Origin: Bacilli bacterium
Lineage (GTDB): Bacteria; Bacillota_I; Bacilli_A; RF39; UBA660
Direction of reading: 5' to 3'
Assembly: GCA_017470045.1 (NCBI GenBank)
Contig: JAFUFG010000039.1
Coordinates: forward strand, 1-9,359
Length of the DNA stretch: 9,359 nt
In this document: in pieces, positions 1-6,631 of the stretch
How positions within the stretch are numbered: position 1 is the stretch's first letter
Layout: each line of letters starts with the position of its first letter
Position numbers and translations under genes: made by a program
Notes under the pieces: model-generated
Database searches by the model: none
The model's input: only the letters and a program-made list of their open reading frames with translations
What the model was told of the DNA's origin: nothing

Positions 1-5
1 AACAT

Positions 6-35
6 TTGACAAATCAAGGAACTTCTTATTATAAT
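6..35 (+). promoter_or_regulatory. rpmH promoter
   Basis: A full consensus -35 box TTGACA (6-11) is followed after 18 bases by a full consensus -10 box TATAAT (30-35), a strong vegetative sigma-A-type promoter. It lies about 30 bases upstream of the rpmH start codon, and the short leader carries the Shine-Dalgarno GGAGGTGG at 53-60. A strong promoter suits a ribosomal protein gene. Predicted from sequence only. Confidence 0.85.
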
Positions 36-65
36 AGGGTAGATTTATGTCTGGAGGTGGAGTAG

Positions 66-188
66 ATGAAAAGAACATATCAACCAAACAATCGTAAGAA
101 AGCTAAAACATTCGGCTTTTTCGCACGTAAAAAAACAAATATTTTAAATCGTCGTCGTCGTAAGGGACGCAAGAGTTTATGTAAATAA
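66..188 (+). CDS. rpmH: 50S ribosomal protein L34
   Basis: L34 is a small basic protein of the large ribosomal subunit that contacts 23S rRNA. The 40-residue product begins [14 protein letters not shown], the family's N-terminal signature, and ends with the Arg/Lys-rich stretch [12 protein letters not shown]. The ATG at 66 follows the Shine-Dalgarno GGAGG (53-57) by eight bases. Bacterial L34 is commonly 44 residues. Here the middle, usually [20 protein letters not shown], reads [16 protein letters not shown], about four residues shorter. Arginine codons are mostly CGT/CGC, unlike the AGA-dominated neighbours, as expected for a highly expressed gene. It is first in the origin-proximal cluster, upstream of rnpA as in most bacteria, but has its own promoter and terminator. 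Confidence 0.95.
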   Translation: MKRTYQPNNRKKAKTFGFFARKKTNILNRRRRKGRKSLCK

Positions 189-192
189 AAAT

Positions 193-217
193 ACCGCTGC
201 TAAAACAGTGGTTTTTT
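193..217 (+). terminator. Rho-independent terminator after rpmH
   Basis: Arms ACCGCTG (193-199) and CAGTGGT (206-212) form a 7-bp stem with one G-T pair and a six-base loop, followed by a T run to 217. It starts five bases after the rpmH stop. It would separate, or partly attenuate, rpmH transcription from rnpA, letting L34 mRNA greatly exceed rnpA mRNA. Confidence 0.8.
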
Positions 218-240
218 ACTCTTTGAATATGATTTATAAT
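212..240 (+). promoter_or_regulatory. probable rnpA operon promoter
   Basis: A consensus -10 TATAAT lies at 235-240, about 20 bases before the rnpA start. The hexamer 17 bases upstream (212-217) is only TTTTTT, so the -35 is poor and overlaps the terminator T tract. The rnpA-yidC-jag operon may be driven from here, by read-through from rpmH, or by both. Confidence 0.5.
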
Positions 241-259
241 TAGAGTAGGGTGATGATCT

Positions 260-604
260 ATGAGAAAATTATATATTGTAAAAAGAAAAGAAGATTTTGA
301 TGAGATCATTAAAAAAGGTGAAATAAAGAAAAATAGTAGTTTTATTATATATTATAGAAAGAACGACTTACCTTATGATCGATATGGAATCTCAGTAGGG
401 AAGAAGTTAGGAAATGCCGTCTTCCGAAATACGTATAAGAGAAAAATACGATCAATCATCGATAATTACAAAAAAAACTATAATAATGGTGCAGATTATA
501 TTATAATATTAAGGAGAAGTGCTGTAGAAAAGACTTTCCAAGATATGGATCATGATTTCAATAAGTTAATGCACAGTATTAGGAAGGATAATTATCATGA
601 ATAG
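260..604 (+). CDS. rnpA: Ribonuclease P protein component
   Basis: RnpA is the protein subunit of RNase P. It binds the catalytic RNA and the 5' leader of precursor tRNAs to help remove the leader. The 114-residue length is normal for the family. The signature 'RNR' region is seen at residues 51-64 as GNAVFRNTYKRKIR; the third position of the usual RNR is Thr, but the basic residues R56, K60, R61 and R64 are kept. The following DYIIILRRSAVEKTF (79-93) matches the family's DIVVIARxxA strand. The start at 260 is preceded by AGGGTGAT (247-254). The gene overlaps yidC by eight bases, which implies translational coupling. The position between rpmH and yidC supports the call. Confidence 0.95.
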   Translation: MRKLYIVKRKEDFDEIIKKGEIKKNSSFIIYYRKNDLPYDRYGISVGKKLGNAVFRNTYKRKIRSIIDNYKKNYNNGADYIIILRRSAVEKTFQDMDHDFNKLMHSIRKDNYHE

Positions 605-1532
605 AAAAAGAATTTATAAGAAGTTCTTGATCGTTGCTTTGATGCTATTATTGACAACTGGATGTACCAAAACATTAACAGATGGTAATAAAAAAGCTGT
701 AAAAAATGAAGTTACAGGTCAAAACTTAACAGAAAACATTCTTTGTCAACCAACAAACAAAGAAACAATCAAAACATATGAAAAATACAAAGTAAATATT
801 GATAAACTACCAAAATGTGAAAATTTCAAAATAACAAGTGGTGGTTATGAAGGGTTATGGACAAGTATTTTTGTTAAACCATTAGCTTTCCTTCTTATAT
901 TATTAGGAAAGAACATTGGTAACTATGCAGTATCTCTTATCATTGTAAGTTTAGCAATTCGATTAATTGCATTCCCTGTAACAAAGAAAACGGCGTTACA
1001 ATCAGAATTAATTAAGAAAGCTCAACCAGAAATCGATAAGATTCAACGCAAATACAAAGGAAAAGAAGACCAAGAGTCAATGATTAAACAAAATCAAGAA
1101 ATGATGATGGTTTATAAGAAATACAATATTAATCGAATGGCAGGTTGTTTTTTTGCAATGCTTCAATTGCCATTATTCATAGCATTCTTCGAAGCAGTAC
1201 AAAGAACACCAGCAATTTTCGAAGGAAAATTCTTAGGATTACAATTAGGAACAACACCAAGTGTTGGAATTGGTACAACAACATTCTATGCTTATGCAAT
1301 ATTAATGCTTTTAATTGCAGGAACTACTTTATATTCATTTAAAATGAATTCAACTGGTAACATGCAAGATCCAAGTATGAAAATGATGCCAATGATGATG
1401 ACAATTATGATCGTTGTTACAGCAACCGTAATGCCATCAGCACTTGGAATATATTGGGTTACATCAAATGCGTTTACAATCGTTCAAAATATTTTAGTGA
1501 AGAGGAGTAAGGAAGCAAATGGAAAAGCATAA
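597..1532 (+). CDS. yidC: YidC/Oxa1-family membrane protein insertase (lipoprotein form)
   Basis: This insertase places proteins in the cytoplasmic membrane, alone or with SecYEG. The 311-residue product starts with a lipoprotein signal: basic RKRIYKK, hydrophobic LIVALMLLL, then TTGC with Cys23 as the likely lipidated residue. A polar external segment (about 24-85) follows, then the Oxa1 core: amphipathic helix and first membrane helix (about 88-128) with the groove Arg at R122 (SLAIRLIAFP), a charged cytoplasmic hairpin (130-180), and membrane helices near 181-202, 228-248, 266-280 and 283-302. The C-terminal tail is short and basic. The external segment is longer than in SpoIIIJ-type proteins and has two cysteines (C50, C74). 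Shine-Dalgarno AGGAAGGA lies at 581-588. The start overlaps rnpA and the end overlaps jag by 14 bases. Confidence 0.95.
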   Translation: MNRKRIYKKFLIVALMLLLTTGCTKTLTDGNKKAVKNEVTGQNLTENILCQPTNKETIKTYEKYKVNIDKLPKCENFKITSGGYEGLWTSIFVKPLAFLLILLGKNIGNYAVSLIIVSLAIRLIAFPVTKKTALQSELIKKAQPEIDKIQRKYKGKEDQESMIKQNQEMMMVYKKYNINRMAGCFFAMLQLPLFIAFFEAVQRTPAIFEGKFLGLQLGTTPSVGIGTTTFYAYAILMLLIAGTTLYSFKMNSTGNMQDPSMKMMPMMMTIMIVVTATVMPSALGIYWVTSNAFTIVQNILVKRSKEANGKA

Positions 1533-2133
1533 TTATACTGGAAAAACAAAAGAAGAAGCAATATTAAATGCAACTGCAGATCTAAGAGAAGTAGAAAGCA
1601 ATTTAATTATTAAAGAGGTTGGTAGTTCAAAAGGTGGTCTATTCAAGAGTTCAAAAGTAGAAATTGAAGTTATTGAAAAAAGAGAAGTAGTAAAATACAT
1701 CAAAGAATACCTAATCAGCTTACTAAAACAATTAGGTTTCCAAGCTCAAGTAGAGTTAAAAAATAAAGAAGAAACACCATTATTCATGATTTATTCTGAA
1801 AATGATGGATTACTTATTGGTAAGAATGGAAAGAATTTAAAAGCAATTTCATTCTATACAGGATTACATATCAATAAAGAATTAGGAAGAAACTTCCGCT
1901 TTATGGTAGATGTAAACGATTACAATAAGAAAAGAGAAAAGAGATTAGAAAGTTTAGCTAAGAGAACAGCAAAAGAAGTAGCAAATACAAAGATTGAAGC
2001 AAAACTTGATCCAATGAACTCTTATGAAAGAAGAATCATTCATAATGCATTAACAAACTTCAAAAACGTTTATACAGAAAGCGAAGGAGAAGAACCACAT
2101 CGTTATGTAGTAATCAAACCAAAAGAAGATTAA
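1519..2133 (+). CDS. jag: Jag/KhpB (EloR) RNA-binding protein
   Basis: Jag (KhpB, EloR) is a cytoplasmic RNA-binding protein tied in Gram-positives to cell elongation and small-RNA regulation, and usually encoded right after yidC. Three parts are visible in the 204 residues: a Jag_N domain (about 1-52, with the family's KEEAI and SSKGGLF segments), a KH domain (about 65-135) with the GxxG loop GKNG at 101-104 in GLLIGKNGKNLKAI, and an R3H domain (about 140-200) with R171-x3-H175 in MNSYERRIIH. Length is typical for the short form; some homologues carry a longer linker after Jag_N. The start overlaps yidC by 14 bases and is preceded by GAGGAG (1502-1507) and AAGGAAG (1509-1515). The stop codon lies in the loop of the downstream terminator. 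Confidence 0.95.
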   Translation: MEKHNYTGKTKEEAILNATADLREVESNLIIKEVGSSKGGLFKSSKVEIEVIEKREVVKYIKEYLISLLKQLGFQAQVELKNKEETPLFMIYSENDGLLIGKNGKNLKAISFYTGLHINKELGRNFRFMVDVNDYNKKREKRLESLAKRTAKEVANTKIEAKLDPMNSYERRIIHNALTNFKNVYTESEGEEPHRYVVIKPKED

Positions 2134-2147
2134 TTCTTCTTTTTTTT
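2121..2147 (+). terminator. Terminator overlapping the jag stop codon
   Basis: AAGAAGA (2123-2129) pairs with TCTTCTT (2135-2141) around the loop TTAAT, which contains the TAA stop of jag. Two flanking A-T pairs can extend the stem, and the T run continues to 2147. The stem is A/U-rich and so modest in strength. It lies in the first copy of a 47-bp direct repeat. Confidence 0.65.
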
Positions 2148-2169
2148 ATGATAAATATATGCTATAATA
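2123..2169 (+). repeat. 47-bp direct repeat, copy 1
   Basis: Bases 2123-2169 are identical to 2682-2728, a perfect 47-bp match at an offset of 559 bases. The unit starts in the last codons of jag, includes the terminator hairpin and T run, and ends one base after an extended -10 box. It is thus a complete gene-boundary cassette, off signal then on signal. Confidence 0.95.
2140..2168 (+). promoter_or_regulatory. Extended -10 promoter before the hypothetical gene pair
   Basis: TATAAT at 2163-2168 is preceded by TGC (2160-2162), giving an extended -10 (TGnTATAAT) that can work with a weak -35. The hexamer 17 bases upstream (2140-2145) is TTTTTT. It lies inside repeat copy 1 and would transcribe the gene starting at 2197. 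Confidence 0.7.
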
Positions 2170-2196
2170 CTTGACAATATTTTATGGGGGAAGTAT

Positions 2197-2625
2197 ATGT
2201 CAAAGAAAAAATATAAATCGATGACAGAAAATAGATTAAAAAATGATTTCTATTATGCTTTAGAAGATTATGAATGGTTTATTTATTATACCGAGAAGAT
2301 GAATTATATTATTGCATATGCCTTTGATGATTTTGATAGAGTAGATATAATAAGTGATAAGATTATTCAAACACATTATGATTTTAAAAATGACAAAGAA
2401 GAAATAATTAACGTATTCAAAAGAAGTAAAAAATCTCAATATTTAGATGAATTTGTAATAAGGGAGGCTAATAATTATGGATACAGTAACTCAGAAATAC
2501 AGAGATTTATTGAAAATATGTATGGAAAAGAAAATATCTCTAGATACAATACAACAAATAATAGCTTTGAGAGATATGAAGAATCCGGAACAAACTGTGG
2601 AAAGACTATTAAAAATAATAGATAG
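2197..2625 (+). CDS. Hypothetical protein, Tyr-rich, unknown family
   Basis: I do not recognise this 142-residue protein. It has no signal peptide or membrane segment, looks soluble and mostly helical, and is unusually rich in tyrosine (15 of 142). The strongest protein-like part is residues 1 to about 110. The tail (roughly 111-142: Asn, Thr, Ser and Gly-rich, ending KTIKNNR) lies over the next gene, which is read in the +1 frame, and looks less like a folded domain. The ATG at 2197 follows a G-rich site GGGGGAAG (2186-2193). The gene lies between jag and mnmE, normally close neighbours, and is bracketed by the 47-bp repeat, so it looks like an accessory insertion. An authentic overlap, an old frameshift or a sequencing indel could explain the arrangement. 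Confidence 0.65.
   Translation: MSKKKYKSMTENRLKNDFYYALEDYEWFIYYTEKMNYIIAYAFDDFDRVDIISDKIIQTHYDFKNDKEEIINVFKRSKKSQYLDEFVIREANNYGYSNSEIQRFIENMYGKENISRYNTTNNSFERYEESGTNCGKTIKNNR
2461..2467 (+). promoter_or_regulatory. Shine-Dalgarno for the second hypothetical gene
   Basis: AGGGAGG (2461-2467) lies nine bases before the ATG at 2477, inside the upstream hypothetical gene. A TAA stop in the same frame as the second gene sits at 2459-2461, so that frame opens just where the ribosome site begins. This argues that the second gene is separately initiated rather than the lost end of the first. Confidence 0.65.
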
Positions 2626-2683
2626 TGTAGATGAAAAACAATTAATAAAAGAAATTGAGAATATTTTACAAGAACAATATTAA
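2477..2683 (+). CDS. Small hypothetical helical protein
   Basis: This 68-residue protein is not recognised. It is acidic to neutral and strongly helical in character: Leu/Ile spaced at 3-4 residues in MEKKISLDTIQQIIA (16-30) and in TVERLLKIIDSVDEKQLIKE (40-59), as in small helical-bundle or adaptor proteins. No membrane segment or signal is seen. Its start has a good Shine-Dalgarno and it overlaps the previous gene by 149 bases in another frame. Its stop codon uses the first two bases of repeat copy 2, so the terminator follows at once. Small overlapping pairs of this kind include toxin-antitoxin and protein-chaperone pairs, but no motif here supports such a role. Codon use (AAA, ATA, TTA, GAA) fits the neighbours. 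Confidence 0.6.
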   Translation: MDTVTQKYRDLLKICMEKKISLDTIQQIIALRDMKNPEQTVERLLKIIDSVDEKQLIKEIENILQEQY

Positions 2684-2706
2684 GAAGATTAATTCTTCTT
2701 TTTTTT
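2682..2706 (+). terminator. Terminator after the hypothetical pair
   Basis: The same hairpin as after jag: AAGAAGA (2682-2688), loop TTAAT, TCTTCTT (2694-2700), then T to 2706. It starts in the stop codon of the preceding gene. The A/U-rich stem suggests incomplete termination. Confidence 0.65.
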
Positions 2707-2727
2707 ATGATAAATATATGCTATAAT
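2699..2727 (+). promoter_or_regulatory. Extended -10 promoter of mnmE
   Basis: TGC (2719-2721) plus TATAAT (2722-2727) form an extended -10 with only TTTTTT at the -35 position (2699-2704). It lies in repeat copy 2, about 25 bases upstream of the mnmE start, whose Shine-Dalgarno AAGGAGG is at 2740-2746. It probably drives mnmE-mnmG-rsmG. Confidence 0.7.
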
Positions 2728-2752
2728 ATGTGCAGGAAAAAGGAGGGATACC

Positions 2753-4117
2753 ATGAATGATACGATTTGCGCAATTGCTACAAGTCAAGGAGTAGGGGCT
2801 ATTGCAATTATCAGAGTTAGTGGTGAAGAATCTATTTCTATTGTAAATAAGATATTTAAAGGAAAAGATTTAGAAAAAGTAGATACTCATACAATTAATT
2901 ATGGTCATATCATTAACGAAAATAACGAAGTAGTTGATGAAGTATTAGTATCTATTATGAAAGCACCTAGAACATTCACTGCCGAGGACACAGTAGAAAT
3001 CAATACTCATGGTGGTATTGCTCCAACGAATAAAGTATTAGAATTACTATTAGAAAATGGATGCCGTTTAGCAGAACCAGGGGAATTTACAAAAAGAGCT
3101 TTCTTAAATGGAAGAATTGATTTACTAGAAGCAGAAGCAGTTATGGATATGATTAATGCTAAGACTGATGTACAAAGAAAGATGGCTGCTAATCAAATCG
3201 AAGGAAAGACATCTAATCTTATCAATGAATTAAGAAGTGATATGATACAAATTATTTCTAATATCAATGTAAATATTGATTATCCAGAATATGATGATGT
3301 GGATATCATTACAAATGATGTTTTAGTACCAAAAATCAATAATTTAAAAGAAAAGATTACAAAGATATTAAAAGAATCCGAAAATGGTAAGATGATAAAA
3401 GATGGTATTAAGACATCGATTATTGGTAGACCTAATGTAGGAAAGAGTTCTTTATTAAACAACTTACTTCAAGAAGATAAAGCAATAGTAACTGATATTG
3501 CTGGTACAACAAGAGATATCGTAGAAGGACAAATCCGTATTAATGGAATCATTTTAAATATGATCGATACAGCTGGTATTCGTGAAACAGAAGACAAAAT
3601 AGAAGCAATCGGAGTAGAGAAGAGTTTAAAAATTATGGAAGAATCTGATCTAATCCTATTTATGTTAAATAACAATGAACCATTAACAGATGATATCAAA
3701 GAATTATTAGGTAAATTAGAAGACAAGAAATATTTAGTATTAATTAATAAGAATGACCTAGATTCGAAATTAAATCGAGAAGAATTACATATTGAAAAAG
3801 ATAGAATCATTGATTTAAGCATTATTGAAAATAAAGGAATCGACGAATTAAAAGAAAGAATTGTTGAATTATTCAACATCGAAGAGATTGAAACAAAAGA
3901 TCCAACATATCTAAGTAATACAAGAAGCATTAGTATTCTAAAGAATTGTTTAAAGAGAGTAGAAGATGTAGAAGAAGCATTAGAAAATGATATGCCAATT
4001 GATATGATTGAATTAGATATTAAAAATATCTGGGAAGAATTAGGAACCATTAATGGGTCTAGTTACGAAGAAGAATTACTAGACGAAATGTTCTCAAGAT
4101 TCTGTCTAGGAAAATAA
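2753..4117 (+). CDS. mnmE: tRNA modification GTPase MnmE
   Basis: MnmE works with MnmG to add (carboxymethyl)aminomethyl groups at C5 of wobble uridine 34 in certain tRNAs, using GTP hydrolysis and a folate one-carbon donor. The 454-residue length is normal. The N-terminal folate-binding domain (about 1-118) begins DTICAIATSQGVGAIAIIRVSG. A helical domain surrounds a Ras-like G domain (about 217-375) with P-loop GRPNVGKS (225-232), GTTRD (251-255), DTAG (272-275) and NKND (332-335). The C terminus FCLGK keeps the family's catalytic-type cysteine (C451). The start has a near-perfect Shine-Dalgarno six bases upstream. mnmG follows after 14 bases, so the two subunits are co-transcribed. In relatives mnmE usually follows jag directly; here an inserted gene pair separates them. 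Confidence 0.97.
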   Translation: MNDTICAIATSQGVGAIAIIRVSGEESISIVNKIFKGKDLEKVDTHTINYGHIINENNEVVDEVLVSIMKAPRTFTAEDTVEINTHGGIAPTNKVLELLLENGCRLAEPGEFTKRAFLNGRIDLLEAEAVMDMINAKTDVQRKMAANQIEGKTSNLINELRSDMIQIISNINVNIDYPEYDDVDIITNDVLVPKINNLKEKITKILKESENGKMIKDGIKTSIIGRPNVGKSSLLNNLLQEDKAIVTDIAGTTRDIVEGQIRINGIILNMIDTAGIRETEDKIEAIGVEKSLKIMEESDLILFMLNNNEPLTDDIKELLGKLEDKKYLVLINKNDLDSKLNREELHIEKDRIIDLSIIENKGIDELKERIVELFNIEEIETKDPTYLSNTRSISILKNCLKRVEDVEEALENDMPIDMIELDIKNIWEELGTINGSSYEEELLDEMFSRFCLGK

Positions 4118-4131
4118 AAGAGGGTGTAACA

Positions 4132-6000
4132 ATGTATGAAATTATAGTAGTAGGTGGAGGTCATGCTGGATGTGAAGCATCCCATGCTGCAGCAGTAAAA
4201 GGACATAAGACACTACTTGTAACAGGAAATATAAAAAATATTGCAGATATGCCATGTAATCCACATATTGGTGGAAGTGCCAAAGGAATTGTAGTACGTG
4301 AAATAGATGCATTAGGTGGAGTTATGGGTAAAATTGCAGATAAAACACACCTTCAAATTAAAATGTTAAATAGTGCTAAAGGTCCAGCTGTACAATCTCT
4401 AAGAGCACAAGGAGATAAAATTGCTTATCCTAAAGAAATGTTAAAAGAACTACAAAGCTTAGATAATTTAGAAATAAAAGAAGCGATGGTAGAAGATTTA
4501 ATTGTAGAAGATGGAAAAGTAAAAGGAATTATCTTAGAAGATGGAGAAAAAATAGAGTCTCAAGCTGTTATTTTAACAACAGGAACCTATTTAAAAGCTG
4601 ATATTTTAGTAGGAAATACCAGAACAAGACAAGGTCCTCATGGGGAAAAGCCATCCAATCATCTAAGTGATAAATTAAGAGAATATGGCTTTACGATTAA
4701 AAGATTAAAGACTGGTACTCCACAAAGAATTGATAGAAATAGTATTGATTTTAGTAAAACAAAGGTAGAACCAGGAGATGATAAGTACTTAACATTTAGT
4801 TTTGACTTAGAACCTCAATATAAAATAGAAGATCAAATCCCATGTCATTTAACTTATACAACAGCAGAAACACATAGAATTATTCGTGAAAACTTAAATA
4901 AATCAAGTATGTATGGAGCATTAGATGATATCGAAGGAATAGGTCCAAGATATTGTCCATCCATTGAAGATAAAGTAGTAAGATTCTCTGATAAAGAAAG
5001 ACATCAATTATTTATCGAACCAGAAAGTAGATATTATGATGATATGTATTTACAAGGATTTTCTACATCTATGCCACCAGAAGTACAAGAGCAAATGGTA
5101 CATTCCTTACCAGGATTTGAAAATGCGAAGATTTTAAAATATGGATATGCGATTGAATATGATGCAATTTATCCAACACAATTAAAGAATTCATTAGAAA
5201 CAAAAGTATTAGAAAATCTATTTACTGCTGGTCAAATTAATGGAACAAGTGGTTATGAAGAAGCAGCTTGCCAAGGATTAATGGCAGGAATCAATGCTTC
5301 CCTTAAATTAGAAGGAAAAGAACCATTAGTATTAAAAAGAAATGAAGCTTATATTGGTGTATTAATAGATGACCTTATAACAAAAGGAATCCGTGATCCA
5401 TACCGTTTACTTACATCTCGTGCAGAATTCAGACTACTATTACGTAGTGATAATGCTGACCAAAGATTAAGAAGATACGGATACGAAGTAGGATTAATCA
5501 ATGATGAACAACTAGCACGTTTAGATAAAAAAGAAAGAGAAATCCAAGAATTATTAGAATGGACAAGAGAACAAAAATTAAAAGTAACAAAAGAAGTAGA
5601 AGAAGAGTTTAAGAAAAGAAACTACCAAGTACCGGCAGCAACTCTTACGTTTGAACAATTATTAAAAAGACCAGAAATTACAATTGATTTCTTAAGCGGC
5701 TTCCAAGAATTTCCATATGATGAAGAAATTCAAGAACAAGTAGAAATATATCTAAAATACGAAGGTTATATTGCTAAATCATATAAAGAAGCAGAAAAAC
5801 TATTAAAATTAGAGAAAAAACAAATTCCTGCAGATATTGATTATGATAAAGTAAATAATATTGCTAGTGAAGGAAGACAAAAATTAAAAGAAGTAAGACC
5901 TACAACAATAGCTCAAGCAATTCGTATCAGTGGAGTAAATCCATCCGACATATCAATACTTTCTGTATATTTAAAAAGGGAGTATGGAAAAGATGAATAA
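4132..6000 (+). CDS. mnmG: tRNA uridine-5-carboxymethylaminomethyl modification enzyme MnmG (GidA)
   Basis: MnmG is the FAD- and NADH-dependent partner of MnmE in modification of tRNA wobble uridine 34. The product has 622 residues, normal for the family. The dinucleotide-binding motif VVGGGHAGCEA is at residues 6-16. The two conserved cysteine signatures are present: PCNPHIGG with C42, and GPRYCPSIEDK with C275. The region NGTSGYEEAACQG (370-382) and the strongly conserved block starting YIGVLIDDL (407) through TSRAEFRLLLRSDNADQRL (428-446) are intact. The C-terminal helical domain that contacts MnmE and tRNA carries RPTTIAQAIRISGVNPSDIS (589-608). It follows mnmE by 14 bases with AGGGTG as ribosome site, and its end overlaps rsmG. 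Confidence 0.97.
   Translation: MYEIIVVGGGHAGCEASHAAAVKGHKTLLVTGNIKNIADMPCNPHIGGSAKGIVVREIDALGGVMGKIADKTHLQIKMLNSAKGPAVQSLRAQGDKIAYPKEMLKELQSLDNLEIKEAMVEDLIVEDGKVKGIILEDGEKIESQAVILTTGTYLKADILVGNTRTRQGPHGEKPSNHLSDKLREYGFTIKRLKTGTPQRIDRNSIDFSKTKVEPGDDKYLTFSFDLEPQYKIEDQIPCHLTYTTAETHRIIRENLNKSSMYGALDDIEGIGPRYCPSIEDKVVRFSDKERHQLFIEPESRYYDDMYLQGFSTSMPPEVQEQMVHSLPGFENAKILKYGYAIEYDAIYPTQLKNSLETKVLENLFTAGQINGTSGYEEAACQGLMAGINASLKLEGKEPLVLKRNEAYIGVLIDDLITKGIRDPYRLLTSRAEFRLLLRSDNADQRLRRYGYEVGLINDEQLARLDKKEREIQELLEWTREQKLKVTKEVEEEFKKRNYQVPAATLTFEQLLKRPEITIDFLSGFQEFPYDEEIQEQVEIYLKYEGYIAKSYKEAEKLLKLEKKQIPADIDYDKVNNIASEGRQKLKEVRPTTIAQAIRISGVNPSDISILSVYLKREYGKDE
5976..5982 (+). promoter_or_regulatory. Shine-Dalgarno that selects the rsmG start
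   Basis: AAAGGGAG lies just before two in-frame ATG codons, 5984 and 5993. It is one base from the first, too close for normal initiation, and about ten from the second, a usual distance. Initiation at 5993 is therefore preferred. Confidence 0.6.
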
Positions 6001-6631
6001 AGAGTTATTTATAGAAGAATTAAAAAAAATAGGGATTACTCCAACCGTTGATCAATTAAATAAGTTAGAGAAATTCTACGAATTATTAATTGATTGGAAT
6101 GAAAAGATTAATTTAACTAGAATTACTAGCAAAGAAGATGTCTATTTAAAACACTTTTATGATAGTTTAACAATTACGAAAGTGGTTGATTTATCAAAAG
6201 TAAATACTTTATGTGATATTGGTACTGGAGCAGGTTTTCCTGGAGTAGTATTAAAAATAATGTATCCAAATCTAAAGATTACATTAGTAGATGCTCTACA
6301 AAAAAGAGTAAATTACTTAAATGAGATTATAAAAGACTTAGAATTAGATAACATTGAAGCAATTCATGTTCGCGGAGAAGACTTAAAAGAAAAGTATGAT
6401 ATTGTTACATCTCGAGCTGTTGCTAATATTGAAAAACTAGTAACTTATACGATGCATCTAGTAGGAAAAGACGGAATAATGGTTGCTATGAAAGGAAATA
6501 TTGAAGAAGAATTAACAAAAGAGGTACAACAAAAACTAGAAAAGAAGTATGTAATAAAAGAAATTAATAAGTTTTTATTACCAATCGAAGATAGTAATAG
6601 AAGTTTAGTAGTAATCCAAAATAAGAAGTAG
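5993..6631 (+). CDS. rsmG: 16S rRNA (guanine-N7)-methyltransferase RsmG (GidB)
   Basis: RsmG methylates N7 of G527 in 16S rRNA using S-adenosylmethionine; its loss in other bacteria gives low-level streptomycin resistance. The 212-residue product (215 if the ATG at 5984 is used) has the family's N-terminal WNEKINLT segment (35-42) and YLKHFYDSL (51-59). The SAM-binding motif DIGTGAGFPG is at 75-84, the acidic strand end ITLVDA at 96-101, and SRAVANIEKL at 140-149. The later start is chosen from Shine-Dalgarno spacing and because MNKELFIEEL aligns with the beginning of known RsmG proteins. It overlaps mnmG by eight bases, and the stop codon lies in the downstream terminator hairpin. Confidence 0.95.
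   Translation: MNKELFIEELKKIGITPTVDQLNKLEKFYELLIDWNEKINLTRITSKEDVYLKHFYDSLTITKVVDLSKVNTLCDIGTGAGFPGVVLKIMYPNLKITLVDALQKRVNYLNEIIKDLELDNIEAIHVRGEDLKEKYDIVTSRAVANIEKLVTYTMHLVGKDGIMVAMKGNIEEELTKEVQQKLEKKYVIKEINKFLLPIEDSNRSLVVIQNKK

Larger units (their letters stand above)
2682..2728 (+). repeat. 47-bp direct repeat, copy 2
   Basis: A perfect copy of 2123-2169. It begins within the TAA stop of the small hypothetical gene and ends one base past the -10 box of mnmE. The sequence diverges completely on both sides (base 2681 versus 2122, and 2729 versus 2170), so the match is a sharply bounded duplication. Confidence 0.95.

Noticed and set aside
1217..1228. TTTC-N4-GAAA in yidC as a Noc-site half match
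   Set aside because: The spacing fits the ParB family but the central bases (GAAG) and flanks do not match parS or the Noc site; a single hit of this size is expected by chance.
2171..2199. Consensus -35 TTGACA at 2171-2176 with TATATG 17 bases downstream
   Set aside because: The -10 would overlap the start codon at 2197, so transcripts would lack the ribosome site. The extended -10 just upstream is a better promoter for this gene.
3280..3306. Two near-DnaA boxes, TTATCCAGA and TGTGGATAT, in opposite orientation
   Set aside because: Each is 8 of 9 to the consensus, but they lie inside mnmE with no cluster or AT-rich unwinding element. The origin is expected outside the window, left of rpmH.
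3574..3589. Degenerate parS-like site TGGTATTCGTGAAACA in mnmE
   Set aside because: The right half is perfect but the left half is poor (12 of 16 in all). The sequence encodes the conserved AGIRET segment after the DTAG motif, which explains it.
3469..4050. Long open frame on the opposite strand of mnmE
   Set aside because: It lies entirely inside mnmE, has no ribosome site or family resemblance, and its low-complexity Ser/Ile-rich product is typical of the antisense of AT-rich coding DNA.
4290..4305. Degenerate parS-like site TGTAGTACGTGAAATA in mnmG
   Set aside because: It matches the parS consensus at 12 of 16 positions, but the left half-site is damaged and the bases encode conserved MnmG residues (VVREI). 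ParB normally tolerates only one or two changes.
5707..5731. Inverted repeat GAATTTC / GAAATTC in mnmG
   Set aside because: Short arms within well-conserved coding sequence of AT-rich composition; most likely chance.
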